Counted from the stretch's first letter, positions 1 through 8,042 are shown. The stretch is DNA of 64,000 bases from an uncultured Desulfosoma sp. (GCA_937960435.1 CALGPN010000025.1:1-64000); one strand, 5' to 3'. A program made the numbers and translations. Notes: generated by a model from the letters alone, not told the origin.

Positions 1-38
1 CCGTTTTTGGCGATTTGTTACCCATGTGTTACCCAGGC

Positions 39-74
39 AAAAAAGAAGGGGTTGCGATGATCTCGTAACCCCTT
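39..74 (-). terminator. Rho-independent terminator of tRNA-Thr
   Basis: Read on the minus strand, an 8-bp perfect stem (AAGGGGTT at 67-74 pairing with AACCCCTT at 46-53) is followed by C and a run of six T. It lies 8 bases beyond the tRNA-Thr 3' end and so should end that transcript. Confidence 0.8.
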
Positions 75-82
75 GATTTTCT

Positions 83-157
83 TGGAGCTGGCGATGGGAT
101 TCGAACCCGCAACCTGCTGATTACAAATCAGCTGCTCTACCATTGAGCTACGCCAGC
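83..157 (-). tRNA. tRNA-Thr (anticodon TGT)
   Basis: On the minus strand the sequence folds as a 75-nt tRNA with CCA encoded. The acceptor stem is GCTGGCG/CGCCAGC, the T loop contains GGTTCGAATCC, and the anticodon stem GCTGA/TCAGC encloses the loop TTTGTAA, giving anticodon TGT, which reads ACA (Thr). It stands alone with its own terminator. Confidence 0.95.
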
Positions 158-354
158 CCGAACTGAGCTTTTTTCCTTATCATATCTTCAGGCTCATCGT
201 CAACGGGCTCTGCGGCCATGTTCGCACCCTACACGGCGACCCTCTCCCCAACCCGCCCTTTTTTTGGCCACCCATCCCCGTCGGCTGGAGGTTGCCTGAG
301 GCGTGTTTCTCATTTATCGTGCCCACCCGGAAAGCGCATCCCTTGGAGCCACCC

Positions 355-1269
355 ATGACCGACACGCAAAAGCCGCCTAGTCCCCGGACCCTTTGGCCCA
401 TCGTTTTTATCGGTATCTTGGCCATCTCCAGTGCCTCCATCCTCATCCGCCTGGCCGACGCCCCTTCTTTGGCCATCGCCGCGTACCGCGTCACTCTTGC
501 CGCTCTGTGCGTCACTCCATGGATTATTGGCGAACGCTCCGCCCCGCCTGACAAAACCGCCATCCCATGGGGGCCGCTCTTTCTTTCCGGGCTTTTTCTC
601 GCGCTCCACTTCGCCTTTTGGATCGAATCCCTCAAAAGAACCACCGTGGCCAGTTCCGTCACCTTGGTGAGCTCAAGCCCCGTGTTCACGGCGATTTTTT
701 CTTCTTTGTTCCTCAAAGAACGCCCCCGTCCGCTCATGGGGGCGGCTATCGGCGTCTGCATCGCGGGAACCGCCTGCGTCGCCGGGTTGGACTTCCGCAT
801 CGGCGCCCATTACCTCATGGGCGATTTCTTGGCCTTGCTCGGCGCTCTTATGGCTTCAGGCTATTTTCTCGCCGGCCGATACGTGCGACGAACTTTACCT
901 TTACCGACCTACATTTTTTGGACTTATGGAACCGCAGGCGGTGTCCTCATCGCCTTCTGTATGCTCAGCCGCACACCGCTCCATGGCTTTTCCATCAAGA
1001 CATCGGCCATCCTCGTGCTTCTGGCTCTGGTTCCCCAGCTCATCGGCCACACGAGTTTCAATTGGGCCTTGAAGCATTTGAGCGCGACGGCGGTCGCCGC
1101 GCTTACCCTCGGGGAACCTCTCGGAGCCACAGCCCTCGCTTTCTTGCTTTTAAAGGAAACCGTCACCCTGCCCAAAGCCCTAGGGCTCGGCCTTCTCGCG
1201 GCCGGTATCGCCCTTAGCGCCTGGGCTTCTTCTCTCCCGCTCGAGAGGTCGCCGTCCCGGCAGGCTTGA
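355..1269 (+). CDS. EamA/DMT-family membrane transporter
   Basis: A 304-residue integral membrane protein of the drug/metabolite transporter superfamily, built as two EamA repeats of about five hydrophobic helices each. Recognisable features are a first helix running into ASILIRLADAPSLAIAAYR, VTLVSSSPVFTAI in the first repeat, and the second-repeat signature LGEPLGATALAFLLLKE near the C terminus. Such proteins export metabolites or amino acids, but the substrate cannot be read from the sequence. I chose ATG 355 because GGAG lies eight bases upstream; a TTG at 292 would add 21 poorly hydrophobic residues. The gene is monocistronic, with no partner on its strand until 1612. Confidence 0.9.
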   Translation: MTDTQKPPSPRTLWPIVFIGILAISSASILIRLADAPSLAIAAYRVTLAALCVTPWIIGERSAPPDKTAIPWGPLFLSGLFLALHFAFWIESLKRTTVASSVTLVSSSPVFTAIFSSLFLKERPRPLMGAAIGVCIAGTACVAGLDFRIGAHYLMGDFLALLGALMASGYFLAGRYVRRTLPLPTYIFWTYGTAGGVLIAFCMLSRTPLHGFSIKTSAILVLLALVPQLIGHTSFNWALKHLSATAVAALTLGEPLGATALAFLLLKETVTLPKALGLGLLAAGIALSAWASSLPLERSPSRQA

Positions 1270-1280
1270 GCGACCGAGTT

Positions 1281-1311
1281 GTTGGGGTTAGCTGCGCTCA
1301 CCCCAACCTAC
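1281..1311. repeat. REP-like palindrome, family 1, copy 1
   Basis: A 31-base element: GTTGGGGT, a GC-rich centre (TAGCTGCGCTC), then ACCCCAACCTAC. The outer arms are inverted repeats able to form a hairpin. It differs by one base (TAGC for TCGC) from the copy 74 bases on. Confidence 0.8.
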
Positions 1312-1354
1312 AGAGTGTAAAAGACAGCATTTCGACAGGAAAACATCCTCCGGT

Positions 1355-1385
1355 GTTGGGGTTCGCTGCGCTCACCCCAACCTAC
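1355..1385. repeat. REP-like palindrome, family 1, copy 2
   Basis: Same 31-base element in the same orientation as the copy at 1281, with the centre TCGCTGCGCTC. It is the exact reverse complement of the copies at 38112, 38187 and 54294. Confidence 0.85.
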
Positions 1386-1514
1386 GGGAGTCCACGGGAG
1401 TCGTCTGGAGAGCCTACCCAAAAGCTCGCGGTCCCGGCACGCGTAGTCGTCGGCAGGTCCCTTTCGCGCGGAAAGCTCCGAAGCGGGCGCGGGGGGACGT
1501 CCCGGGTTTCTTCG

Positions 1515-1543
1515 TTGACACTACGCCGAGAAACGGCTAGTTT
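1515..1543 (+). promoter_or_regulatory. Candidate sigma-70 promoter for yggT run
   Basis: TTGACA at 1515-1520 is a perfect -35 box, followed by a 17-base spacer and TAGTTT at 1538-1543 (three of six consensus bases). It lies about 70 bases before the yggT start codon and downstream of the REP pair. Confidence 0.45.
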
Positions 1544-1611
1544 TCGCCCGTCAGCATGGCCGGAGAAGGTAAAAACAGGACATTCTTACTTCAAGGACCG
1601 AGGATTCCGCG

Positions 1612-1914
1612 ATGTTCGTCTTCAGCAATCTTCTTATGGCCTTTGCCAAGATCCTGGATATCGTGTTGACCACCTACATGTGGATCATCATCGCCCGAGC
1701 CATTCTTTCCTGGGTCAACCCGGACCCCTACAATCCCATCGTCCGCTTTCTTTACAGCATCACGGAACCTATCCTTTACGCCATCCGACGCCGCATTCCC
1801 GCCTCCTTCGGCGGCATCGATTTCTCTCCCATGATCGTCATCCTCGTTTTGCTCTTCCTGCAGAATTTTCTCGTTCCCTCTTTGAAAGAAATGGCCCTGG
1901 TCCTCAGGGCATAG
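1612..1914 (+). CDS. yggT: YggT family membrane protein
   Basis: A 100-residue protein with two hydrophobic segments (about 1-28 and 65-90) around the family hallmark SWVNPDPYNPIVRFLYSITE. The C-terminal half has the repeat-like FGGIDFSPMIVILVLLFLQ. YggT/YlmG proteins are small inner-membrane proteins tied to cell division, nucleoid organisation or osmotic tolerance; their exact activity is unsettled. The next gene is divIVA, 36 bases away, the same adjacency as ylmG-divIVA neighbourhoods in Gram-positives. This supports a division-related role. Confidence 0.93.
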   Translation: MFVFSNLLMAFAKILDIVLTTYMWIIIARAILSWVNPDPYNPIVRFLYSITEPILYAIRRRIPASFGGIDFSPMIVILVLLFLQNFLVPSLKEMALVLRA

Positions 1915-1950
1915 GAGGCCCTTCAATACGGCAAGCAAAGGCGATCGCTT

Positions 1951-2448
1951 ATGGAATGGACGCCCAGGGATACGGAACGCAAAAGATTTCCGGTGACGTG
2001 GAGAGGCTACAGCCAGAGGGAAGTGGACCTCTTTGTGGATCAAACGGCTTCGGAAATGGACCGGCTGAAGGCCGACAACGCCGCGTTGCAGCGCGAGGTC
2101 CAGCAGCTCAGCAAAGAGCTTTCGGAACATCGGGAGCGCGAAAAAGCCATCCGGAGCATCCTCACAAACGTTCAAAAGGCTTCCGAGCTCATGAAAGCCA
2201 ATGCCGAAAAAGAAGCCAAAATGATTATCGCCGATGCGGAACTTCGCGCGGAAAAGATCCTCCAAGCCGCCCATCAACGCCTCTCGCAACTTCATCAGGA
2301 CATTGCGGAACTCAAGCGCCAACGCATCCAGCTGGAAGCCAAACTCCGCTCGACCATCGAAACCTACAGGCAACTGCTCGATGCGCAGCGTGAAGACGAT
2401 CACGAGGCCGAGGCTATGGAAGGCAAGGTCACGTTTTTGAGTCGGTAA
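1951..2448 (+). CDS. divIVA: DivIVA-domain coiled-coil protein
   Basis: A 165-residue protein. The N-terminal DivIVA motif (KRFPVTWRGYSQREVDLFVD, about residues 11-30) precedes an almost uninterrupted coiled coil (about 30-150) rich in Glu, Gln, Lys and Leu heptads. DivIVA-type proteins recognise curved membrane through the N-terminal domain and oligomerise through the coil, placing division or growth factors at poles and septa. Its place just after yggT and before cell-envelope genes fits. The stop codon overlaps a possible ATG of the next frame by one base, but the next gene more likely starts at 2463. Confidence 0.9.
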   Translation: MEWTPRDTERKRFPVTWRGYSQREVDLFVDQTASEMDRLKADNAALQREVQQLSKELSEHREREKAIRSILTNVQKASELMKANAEKEAKMIIADAELRAEKILQAAHQRLSQLHQDIAELKRQRIQLEAKLRSTIETYRQLLDAQREDDHEAEAMEGKVTFLSR

Positions 2449-2462
2449 TGGAGGGCCATGGG

Positions 2463-2633
2463 ATGAGCATCAGTCAGGAACTTTTGGAGATTCTTGTGTG
2501 TCCCCAGTGCAAGGGAGACATCCGGCTGACGGAAACCCAGGACGGCCTCGTGTGCGAACGGTGCCGCCTCCTTTATGAAATTCGAGACGGCATTCCCATT
2601 ATGCTGCCTGAAGAAGCCAAACGGCTTCCCTGA
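2463..2633 (+). CDS. Trm112-like small zinc-ribbon protein
   Basis: A 56-residue protein of the Trm112/UPF0434 (YcaR) family. Two CxxC knuckles (CPQC and CERC) form a rubredoxin-like zinc site, followed by the typical LLYEIRDGIPIMLPEEA ending. In eukaryotes and archaea such proteins activate methyltransferases; the bacterial role is less clear, and they often lie near lipopolysaccharide genes, as here (heptose kinase next). I chose ATG 2463 because GGAGGG at 2450-2455 is spaced correctly; an upstream ATG at 2448 would lie ahead of this Shine-Dalgarno. Confidence 0.9.
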   Translation: MSISQELLEILVCPQCKGDIRLTETQDGLVCERCRLLYEIRDGIPIMLPEEAKRLP

Positions 2634-2635
2634 AC

Positions 2636-3676
2636 GTGGAGTTCGCCCGGTTTATGGTGGCCCTCCCGCGTGCCTTCACTTTTCACGTCCCGATGCTGCT
2701 CCAAGGACTGGATCGTTTCCCCCGGTGCACCATCCTCGTGGTGGGGGATCTCATGCTGGACGTTTTCCTCTGGGGGGATGTTCGTCGCATTTCCCCGGAA
2801 GCCCCGGTGCCGGTGGTGGAGGTCCGCCGAGAATCTCATCTCCTTGGAGGAGCGGCCAACGTGGTCCGCAACATCGTGACCATGGGCGGGCACGCTCGAG
2901 TCGTGGGGGTTGTGGGAAACGACACGTACGGTGCTGAAATTCGTAGCCTACTTCAGCAGGATGGTGTGCCTTGTTCCGGGGTCATCACCGTCAACGATCG
3001 ACCCACGACGGTCAAAACCCGCGTCATCGCCCGGCACCAGCAAGTCGTCCGCGTGGATCGAGAAGAAGTGCGGCCTCATGACGCCCGGACGACCCAAGCT
3101 TTGGTGCGTGCTTTGGAAGCCGTTGCCGGGGGAAGCGACGCGATCATCGTGTCCGATTATGCCAAAGGCGTCGTCTGCGCTGAAATTATGGACACCGTCC
3201 GGCTGCTGGCCGCACGGCAGGGTATTCCCGTGTTCGTGGATCCAAAAGTGACGCACACGGACCTTTATCACCACGTGACGGTCGTGACGCCCAATACCCA
3301 GGAGGCTTCGGCCATGTCGGGAATCGCCGCCGTCGACGAGTCGGCGCTCGAGACGGCCGGCCGGACCCTTCTGGAAAAGCTCCAGTGTCGCCACGTTCTC
3401 ATTACCCGAGGCCCCGAAGGCATGAGCCTTTTTGAAGCGGGAGCCCCGCCTTTTCATATTCCTACGGTGGCTCAGAAAGTGTTCGATGTCACCGGAGCCG
3501 GTGACACGGTCATCGCCGCCATGGCCTTGGCGGCCAGTTCCGGCTTGGGCATGCGGGAAGCCGCCGCGCTGGCCAACACAGCCGCCGGAATCGTGGTGGG
3601 CGAAGTCGGCACGGCTGCTGTGGACCACACACGGCTTCGCTCCGCACTGGCTGACGGCGTCGGGTACCGGGTATGA
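2636..3676 (+). CDS. hldA: D-glycero-beta-D-manno-heptose-7-phosphate kinase (RfaE1/HldA)
   Basis: A 346-residue PfkB/ribokinase-fold enzyme that phosphorylates heptose 7-phosphate at position 1 in ADP-heptose synthesis for the lipopolysaccharide core. Visible are VVGDLMLDVFLWG with RISPEAPVPVV near the N terminus, LLGGAANVVRNI, and the catalytic anion-hole motif DVTGAGDT (about residues 284-291, Asp290 the likely base). The nucleotidyltransferase half (HldE C-terminal domain) is absent, so that step must be encoded elsewhere. The GTG start at 2636 sits three bases after the previous stop; ATG 2654 or 2693 are possible. It indicates an LPS-bearing outer membrane. Confidence 0.92.
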   Translation: MEFARFMVALPRAFTFHVPMLLQGLDRFPRCTILVVGDLMLDVFLWGDVRRISPEAPVPVVEVRRESHLLGGAANVVRNIVTMGGHARVVGVVGNDTYGAEIRSLLQQDGVPCSGVITVNDRPTTVKTRVIARHQQVVRVDREEVRPHDARTTQALVRALEAVAGGSDAIIVSDYAKGVVCAEIMDTVRLLAARQGIPVFVDPKVTHTDLYHHVTVVTPNTQEASAMSGIAAVDESALETAGRTLLEKLQCRHVLITRGPEGMSLFEAGAPPFHIPTVAQKVFDVTGAGDTVIAAMALAASSGLGMREAAALANTAAGIVVGEVGTAAVDHTRLRSALADGVGYRV

Positions 3677-4239
3677 GTGTCCCCAAGCCTCCGAAACCAT
3701 GCAAGCTGGTCCTCGGGCTTCTCTTTCGGGAAGACGAAGCGAAAGTCGCTGTGCTTCGATCCTTGGCAGACCGGTTCGGTCCGCTGGACGCCGTGACACG
3801 GCCCCAGGATTTCGCCTTCACGAGGTTTTACGAAAAGGAGATGGGACCGGGCATTCGGCGGCTTTTCGGCAGCTTCGATATTTTGGTCGAGCCGGACCTT
3901 CTTGTCCCCATCAAAGCCCAAACCAACCGTTTGGAACAGGATACCGCGCGGGACGGCCGACGCACTGTCAACGTGGACCCGGGGCTTTTGTGCGAAGAGC
4001 GCCTCGTTTTGGCTACGGGAAAGAACGCCGGCCATCGGATTTATCTTCGTGACGGCATCTACGCGGACCTCACCCTAATTTATCGGGACGGTGCCTATCG
4101 GCCTCTGCCGTGGACTTACCCCGACTACGCACAGGACGAAACGCGACGATTCTTCGGGCTTCTTCGGGGCATCTTGATCGCCCGACGAAGTGGTCGCATT
4201 CCGCGATGGACACATCCTATGGAGGACCTTCAGTCGTGA
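3673..4239 (+). CDS. DUF4416 family protein
   Basis: A 188-residue protein matching DUF4416: KLVLGLLFREDEAKVAVLRSL at the start, a central FTRFYEKEMGPGIRR block, and VNVDPGLLCEERLVLATGKN followed by HRIYLRDGIYADLTLIY. No catalytic role is established. The family is common in deltaproteobacteria and related anaerobes. The ATG overlaps the hldA stop (ATGA) and its own stop overlaps the yicC GTG, so translation is coupled on both sides in one operon. Confidence 0.85.
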   Translation: MSVPKPPKPCKLVLGLLFREDEAKVAVLRSLADRFGPLDAVTRPQDFAFTRFYEKEMGPGIRRLFGSFDILVEPDLLVPIKAQTNRLEQDTARDGRRTVNVDPGLLCEERLVLATGKNAGHRIYLRDGIYADLTLIYRDGAYRPLPWTYPDYAQDETRRFFGLLRGILIARRSGRIPRWTHPMEDLQS

Positions 4240-5123
4240 TTCGAAGCATGACGGGCTACGCTCGAGCGGCCCTGGACAACGGCGTCTACCAAGCCGTGGT
4301 GGAAGCGCGCAGCGTCAACGGAAAGCACCTGGATCTGTTCATCCGCGTGCCCAAAGAGCGCCTCGATTTGGAGGAAGTGGTCCGGGAGGTGCTCCGCAAA
4401 AATCTGCAACGAGGCCGCGTGGACTGCTACGTTTCCCTCGAACCGATGGCTTCTGCGGTCAAGGTGGCCCGCATCGATTACCAGACGGCGCGTGCCTATT
4501 GGGATGCGTTGTATCAGCTTCACTTGAAACTGCCCGGATCGGATCCTCCCAGATTGGAAAACCTCCTCAAACTCCCGGGGATTTGGGAAACCGACCTTCC
4601 GGCCCCGGAAGCGGAAGGTGTCCGGGAGCTGGTTGCCCAAACCACCGAACAGGCCGTCGCAAGGCTGCTGGAAGCGCGAACGGTTGAGGGACAGGCCATG
4701 GCGCGGGACATCTTGGACCGCCTCCAGGAATTGGAAACAGACAGGGTTTTGGTGGAAGAACGTCGCCAGGTGGTCGCCCGGGAACTGCAGGAAAAGCTTC
4801 GCGCCAAAATGCAGGAGATCGTGGCCGCCTTCGGCGGCACCTTGGACGAAAACCGCCTGCTCCAGGAAGTGGCCTACCTGTTGGACCGCACCGACATCAA
4901 CGAGGAACTGGTGCGTCTGAAAAGCCATGCGGACCAGATGGCGCAGTGGATCGCTTCCGAAGAAGCCGTGGAAGGCCGCCGGCTGGATTTCATGACCCAG
5001 GAATTGCACCGGGAAGTGAACACTATCGGCTCCAAGACGACCGATCTCACGGTATCCCAAGCCGTGGTCCGCATGAAAAACGCCATCGGGAAGATTAAAG
5101 AACAGATTCAAAACATCGAGTGA
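4236..5123 (+). CDS. yicC: YicC family endoribonuclease
   Basis: A 295-residue protein. It has the YicC N-terminal signature ([11 protein letters not shown], then [19 protein letters not shown]) and a DUF1732 C-terminal domain ([19 protein letters not shown], close to the invariant family ending). YicC proteins are reported as RNA-cleaving enzymes linked to stationary-phase and sRNA control. The start is GTG 4236, overlapping the previous stop as GTGA, with GGAGG at 4221-4225; the longer upstream frame runs inside the DUF4416 gene and is not used. The order yicC-remA-gmk is widely conserved. Confidence 0.93.
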   Translation: MIRSMTGYARAALDNGVYQAVVEARSVNGKHLDLFIRVPKERLDLEEVVREVLRKNLQRGRVDCYVSLEPMASAVKVARIDYQTARAYWDALYQLHLKLPGSDPPRLENLLKLPGIWETDLPAPEAEGVRELVAQTTEQAVARLLEARTVEGQAMARDILDRLQELETDRVLVEERRQVVARELQEKLRAKMQEIVAAFGGTLDENRLLQEVAYLLDRTDINEELVRLKSHADQMAQWIASEEAVEGRRLDFMTQELHREVNTIGSKTTDLTVSQAVVRMKNAIGKIKEQIQNIE

Positions 5124-5131
5124 GGTCGCCT

Positions 5132-5413
5132 ATGGACATCAAACTTCTGAATATCGGATTCGGTAACACAGTGGTGGCCAACCGCATTGTGGCCATCGTC
5201 TCGCCCAGCTCGGCGCCTATGAAGCGGCTCAAAGAAGACGCCAAACAGGCCAATAAACTCATCGACGCCACCATGGGACGACGCACGCGCGCCATCATCA
5301 TCACAGACAGCGACCACGTGATCCTCTCGGGGGTCCAGGCGGAAACCATCGCCCAGAGGCTCATCCACGACCAAAGCCAAAAGGACGGCGCTTCGGGTAA
5401 AGGCGGAAAGTGA
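5132..5413 (+). CDS. remA: RemA-like (DUF370) regulatory protein
   Basis: A 93-residue protein of the DUF370/RemA family ([20 protein letters not shown], then [23 protein letters not shown]). In Bacillus RemA is a DNA-binding activator of matrix genes that forms ring-like oligomers. The deltaproteobacterial role is not known. ATG 5132 has GAGG six bases upstream. Downstream, gmk begins one base after the stop codon. Confidence 0.9.
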   Translation: MDIKLLNIGFGNTVVANRIVAIVSPSSAPMKRLKEDAKQANKLIDATMGRRTRAIIITDSDHVILSGVQAETIAQRLIHDQSQKDGASGKGGK

Positions 5414-5414
5414 A

Positions 5415-6032
5415 ATGCCCTCGGTCGCTTCGGGACACCTTTTTATCGTTTCCGCCCCATCGGGTGTGGGCAAGAGCACCATCGTGCGGGCCGTGCTGGC
5501 CCGAGACCCCAGGCTGCGGTTTTCCGTCTCTTGCACCACCCGCGCTCCGCGTCCCGGAGAAACACCCGGCGTGGACTATCATTTTCTGTCCCAAGACGAT
5601 TTTGAATCGGGAATCCGGGAAGGACGATTCCTGGAATGGGCGATCGTCTACGGGAACTACTACGGCACGGATCGCCGAAAGGTGGAAGCCTGGCTTGATG
5701 AAGGCTTAGACGTGCTTTTGGAAATCGACGTTCAGGGGGCGCGCAAAGTGCGGGCCACCGATCTTGCCGCAACCACACTTTTTATCCTTCCCCCTTCCAT
5801 GGACGCCCTGGAAATGCGGCTGCGACGACGCGGCACAGAAACGGAAGACGTGATCCGCAGACGGCTTGAGGCCGCGTGCGAAGAGATCCGTGAGGCCCCG
5901 TGGTACGACTACGTTATCGTCAATGACGTGTTGGAAGACGCCGTCGCGGATGTGGCAGCGGTCATCCGCGCTGCGCGGTGTGCCCGGGGTCGGGCTCATG
6001 GCGCCTTGGCACCTTTTGTGCCCTTTTTCTAA
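5415..6032 (+). CDS. gmk: Guanylate kinase
   Basis: A 205-residue P-loop kinase converting GMP to GDP with ATP. The Walker A motif SAPSGVGKST lies at residues 13-22, followed by the GMP-binding block SCTTRAPRPGETPGVDYHFL and the conserved EIDVQGARKVR. The lid and C terminus (RRRLEAACEEI, then YDYVIVNDVLEDAV) are complete. The last 20 residues are Ala/Gly/Pro-rich and unusual for the family. In many genomes rpoZ follows gmk, but here rlmB follows after 24 bases. Confidence 0.96.
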   Translation: MPSVASGHLFIVSAPSGVGKSTIVRAVLARDPRLRFSVSCTTRAPRPGETPGVDYHFLSQDDFESGIREGRFLEWAIVYGNYYGTDRRKVEAWLDEGLDVLLEIDVQGARKVRATDLAATTLFILPPSMDALEMRLRRRGTETEDVIRRRLEAACEEIREAPWYDYVIVNDVLEDAVADVAAVIRAARCARGRAHGALAPFVPFF

Positions 6033-6056
6033 GACATCCGCCGATGGGAGGACGCC

Positions 6057-6881
6057 GTGGTGATGGATCTCCGGAGCGATCGCCCAAAGGATCGTCGACG
6101 CCGCGGCACGGCGTTTCGTGAGCCCGCGGATGAGGAACTGTGGATTTACGGGGTAAACCCCGTCCTGGAATGCCTCAAGGGCGCCCCGGAAAACCTGCAG
6201 GAAATCCTCTGCAGTCGGGAAGACCTTCGAGGCCGCGAGGTGCTCGAGGCGGCACGGCGCCACGGCATCCCCGTAGGGTCGGCGGATCGGCGCACGCTCT
6301 CGGATCGCCTGGGTCACGACCATCACCAAGGGATCGCCGCGCGCCTCAAGGCGTTTCGATACGAAGCTCTGGAAACCGTTCTTCAACGCCCCGATCCCCT
6401 GAAACTGCCCGTGCTTCTTCTTGACTGCTTGCAAGATCCCCAAAACTTCGGGGCCATCCTTCGAACCGCCTGTTTCCTCGGCAGCCGAGCCGTCATCCTC
6501 CCCAAAGACCGGTCGGTCCACGTCACGGGGGCTGTGTTCAAAGCCTCGGCCGGAGCTCTCGTGCACCTTCCCGTGGTTCAGGTGACCAACCTCGTGCGCG
6601 CCATGGAACAACTCAAAGACCATGGGTATTGGCTCGTCGGGTTGGATTTGGAGGGACATTTGTCCCTTTATGAACTGGCTTTTCCCATGCCCGTGGGGTT
6701 GGTGGTGGGAAACGAGGCCACGGGTCTTCGGGCTCTCGTGAAAAAAAAATGTGATTTCTTGGTGAAGATTCCCGGCGAGGGCCCGGTGCAGTCGCTGAAC
6801 GCCTCCGTGGCGGCGGCGGTGGCTCTGGCCGAAATCCGGCGTCGGCAAAGAAGCGCCGAAACCGCTCCGTCGTGCCCTTGA
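6057..6881 (+). CDS. rlmB: 23S rRNA (guanosine-2'-O-) methyltransferase RlmB family
   Basis: A 274-residue SpoU/TrmH-type methyltransferase. The N-terminal substrate-binding domain begins with WIYGVNPVLECLKG (about residues 30-105). The SPOUT knot has LLLDCLQDPQNFGAILRTA, VVGNEATGLRALV and the C-terminal motif IPGEGPVQSLNASVAAAVAL, which form the AdoMet pocket. RlmB methylates G2251 in the 23S P-site loop; other SpoU targets are possible. The GTG start has GGAG six bases upstream. The gene closes the left-hand co-directional run; repeats follow. Confidence 0.9.
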   Translation: MVMDLRSDRPKDRRRRGTAFREPADEELWIYGVNPVLECLKGAPENLQEILCSREDLRGREVLEAARRHGIPVGSADRRTLSDRLGHDHHQGIAARLKAFRYEALETVLQRPDPLKLPVLLLDCLQDPQNFGAILRTACFLGSRAVILPKDRSVHVTGAVFKASAGALVHLPVVQVTNLVRAMEQLKDHGYWLVGLDLEGHLSLYELAFPMPVGLVVGNEATGLRALVKKKCDFLVKIPGEGPVQSLNASVAAAVALAEIRRRQRSAETAPSCP

Positions 6882-6935
6882 GGGTGAGTGCGTCACGTGA
6901 CGCCGGGTTCCCGGAAAAAACAAGCCATCGCGGGC

Positions 6936-7100
6936 GTAGGAGCCGGCTTGCCGGCGAATAAGTAGGAGCCGGCTTGCCGGCGACCCAGCTTGCCGGCGAC
7001 TCGGTTTGCCGGAAAAAACGGGCTACCGCGGGCACGAAATCGCCCGCAAAACAGGGAATCGCGGGCAAGACACGAAATCGCGGGCAAGCCCGCTCCTACA
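6936..7100. repeat. REP-like elements, family 2, first block
   Basis: Units of the type GTAGGAGCCGGCTTGCCGGC begin at 6936 and 6962. Degenerate cores (CAGCTTGCCGGC, CGGTTTGCCGG) follow, then opposite-orientation units ending CGGGCAAGCCCGCTCCTAC near 7081-7099. The inner arms CCGGC/GCCGG and CGGGC/GCCCG form hairpins. Confidence 0.8.
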
Positions 7101-7136
7101 ATCGCCTTCGCGGGTGCAGGAAAAATCTCAGAAACC

Positions 7137-7274
7137 GTAGGAGCCGGCTTGCCGGCAAATAACCTGTAGGAGCCAGCTTGCCAGCAAATAACCTGTAGGA
7201 GCCGGATTGCCGGCGACTCGGCTTGCCGGCGACTCGGCTTGCCGGCGACTCGGCTTGCCGGCGACCCGGCGGAC
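7137..7274. repeat. REP-like elements, family 2, second block with tandem array
   Basis: GTAGGAGCC units start at 7137, 7166 and 7195, about 29 bases apart. They are followed by three perfect 16-base tandem copies of GACTCGGCTTGCCGGC at 7215-7262 and a partial fourth. The tandem piece looks like local expansion of the REP core. Confidence 0.8.
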
Positions 7275-7285
7275 GACCGAGGAAA

Positions 7286-7981
7286 TCACGAGCGTCTCGG
7301 CCCAAAGATGGCTGTGCCGACGCGAACAAAGGTGGCGCCCTCTTCAATCGCCACTTCAAAATCGTGGCTCATGCCCATGGACAGTTCCGTCAGTTTCTCG
7401 GGATGGAGCGCCTTTTGCCGCAGTCGGTCCAACCATCGGCGCAAATCCCGGAAGAACGGTCGAACCGCCTCGGGATTTTCCAAGAACGGGGGAATGGCCA
7501 TGAGGCCCCTTACCTCGAGCCATTCCATGGTCTGCACCGCGTCGAAAAGGTTTTCCAAATCCTCGGGGGAAACGCCCCCTTTGGTTTCTTCGTCGCCCAA
7601 ATGCACTTGAATGAGCACGGGGAGGGGTTTCCCGACGGCGTTGCACCGCTTGTCGATCTCTCGAGCGAGGGACAGCCGATCCACCGTGTGGATCCAATGA
7701 AACCGGCCGACGGCCTGTTTCGCCTTGTTGGTTTGAAGGTGACCGATGAAGTGCCACTCCACGGAAAGATCCCCCAGCGCCTCGATCTTTCGGCTCGCTT
7801 CCTGAACATAGTTTTCCCCAAACCGGCGAAGCCCCGCCGCCGCAGCCTCTCGAATCCTTTCCGCAGGCACCGTCTTGGAGACGCCGATGAGTTTCACGTC
7901 TTGGGGATCCCGCCCGACGCGCCGTGACGCCGCCTCGATTCTTCTGCGGAGCTCCTCCAGATTGCCCGCAACGCCGTTCAT
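7286..7981 (-). CDS. yggS: YggS family pyridoxal phosphate-binding protein
   Basis: A 231-residue PLP-homeostasis protein with an alanine racemase-like TIM barrel. The PLP-binding lysine lies in LIGVSKTVPAERI; other landmarks are FGENYVQEASRKIE, WHFIGHLQTNKAK, and the C-terminal LSMGMSHDFEVAIEEGATFVRVGTAIFG. It is thought to carry or buffer PLP rather than act as an enzyme. I chose ATG 7981 because a strong Shine-Dalgarno (GAGGGGGGAGCA) precedes it; a longer frame to 8068 runs through a degenerate REP. It overlaps or abuts maf and is probably cotranscribed with tatD and maf. Confidence 0.92.
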   Translation of the reverse strand: MNGVAGNLEELRRRIEAASRRVGRDPQDVKLIGVSKTVPAERIREAAAAGLRRFGENYVQEASRKIEALGDLSVEWHFIGHLQTNKAKQAVGRFHWIHTVDRLSLAREIDKRCNAVGKPLPVLIQVHLGDEETKGGVSPEDLENLFDAVQTMEWLEVRGLMAIPPFLENPEAVRPFFRDLRRWLDRLRQKALHPEKLTELSMGMSHDFEVAIEEGATFVRVGTAIFGPRRS

Positions 7982-8015
7982 TGCTCCCCCCTCGCTCATC
8001 CTCGCTTTTTCGTCC

Positions 8016-8042
8016 GTTGGGGTGAGCGCCGCAAGCCCAAAC
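8016..8042. repeat. Degenerate REP-like copy, family 1
   Basis: GTTGGGGTGAGCGCC continuing to GCAAGCCCAAAC resembles family 1 with changes in the right arm. It sits between the maf stop and the yggS start, so it replaces the untranslated leader of yggS. Confidence 0.5.

Larger units (their letters stand above)
1270..1611. other. Intergenic region with two REP copies and a promoter
   Basis: A 342-base gap without a convincing gene. It holds two copies of the window's first REP family and a candidate promoter for the downstream run. A long frame across it (from 1266) is only a read-through of the REP sequence and of divIVA in another frame. Confidence 0.6.
6882..7285. other. Repeat-filled gap between convergent genes
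   Basis: A 404-base stretch between the 3' ends of rlmB and yggS made almost wholly of second-family REP units in both orientations, including a short tandem array. No gene is supported. The frames across it are short and dominated by repeat-encoded residues. Confidence 0.75.

Noticed and set aside
1-40. Direct repeat GTTACCC at 17-23 and 28-34 next to tRNA-Thr as a possible phage attachment site
   Set aside because: Seven bases is too short, no integrase or second copy is seen, and the tRNA gene is not duplicated.
1266-2393. A long plus-strand frame (375 codons) running across the REP pair, yggT and divIVA
   Set aside because: It is a different frame of two well-supported genes and REP sequence; the protein has no domain and is rich in Arg, Pro, Ser and His as shadow frames are here.
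6936-7274. The regular GTAGGAGCC units as a CRISPR array
   Set aside because: Units are self-complementary, in both orientations, with unequal and repeat-derived spacers, and no cas genes are near; they are REP-like.
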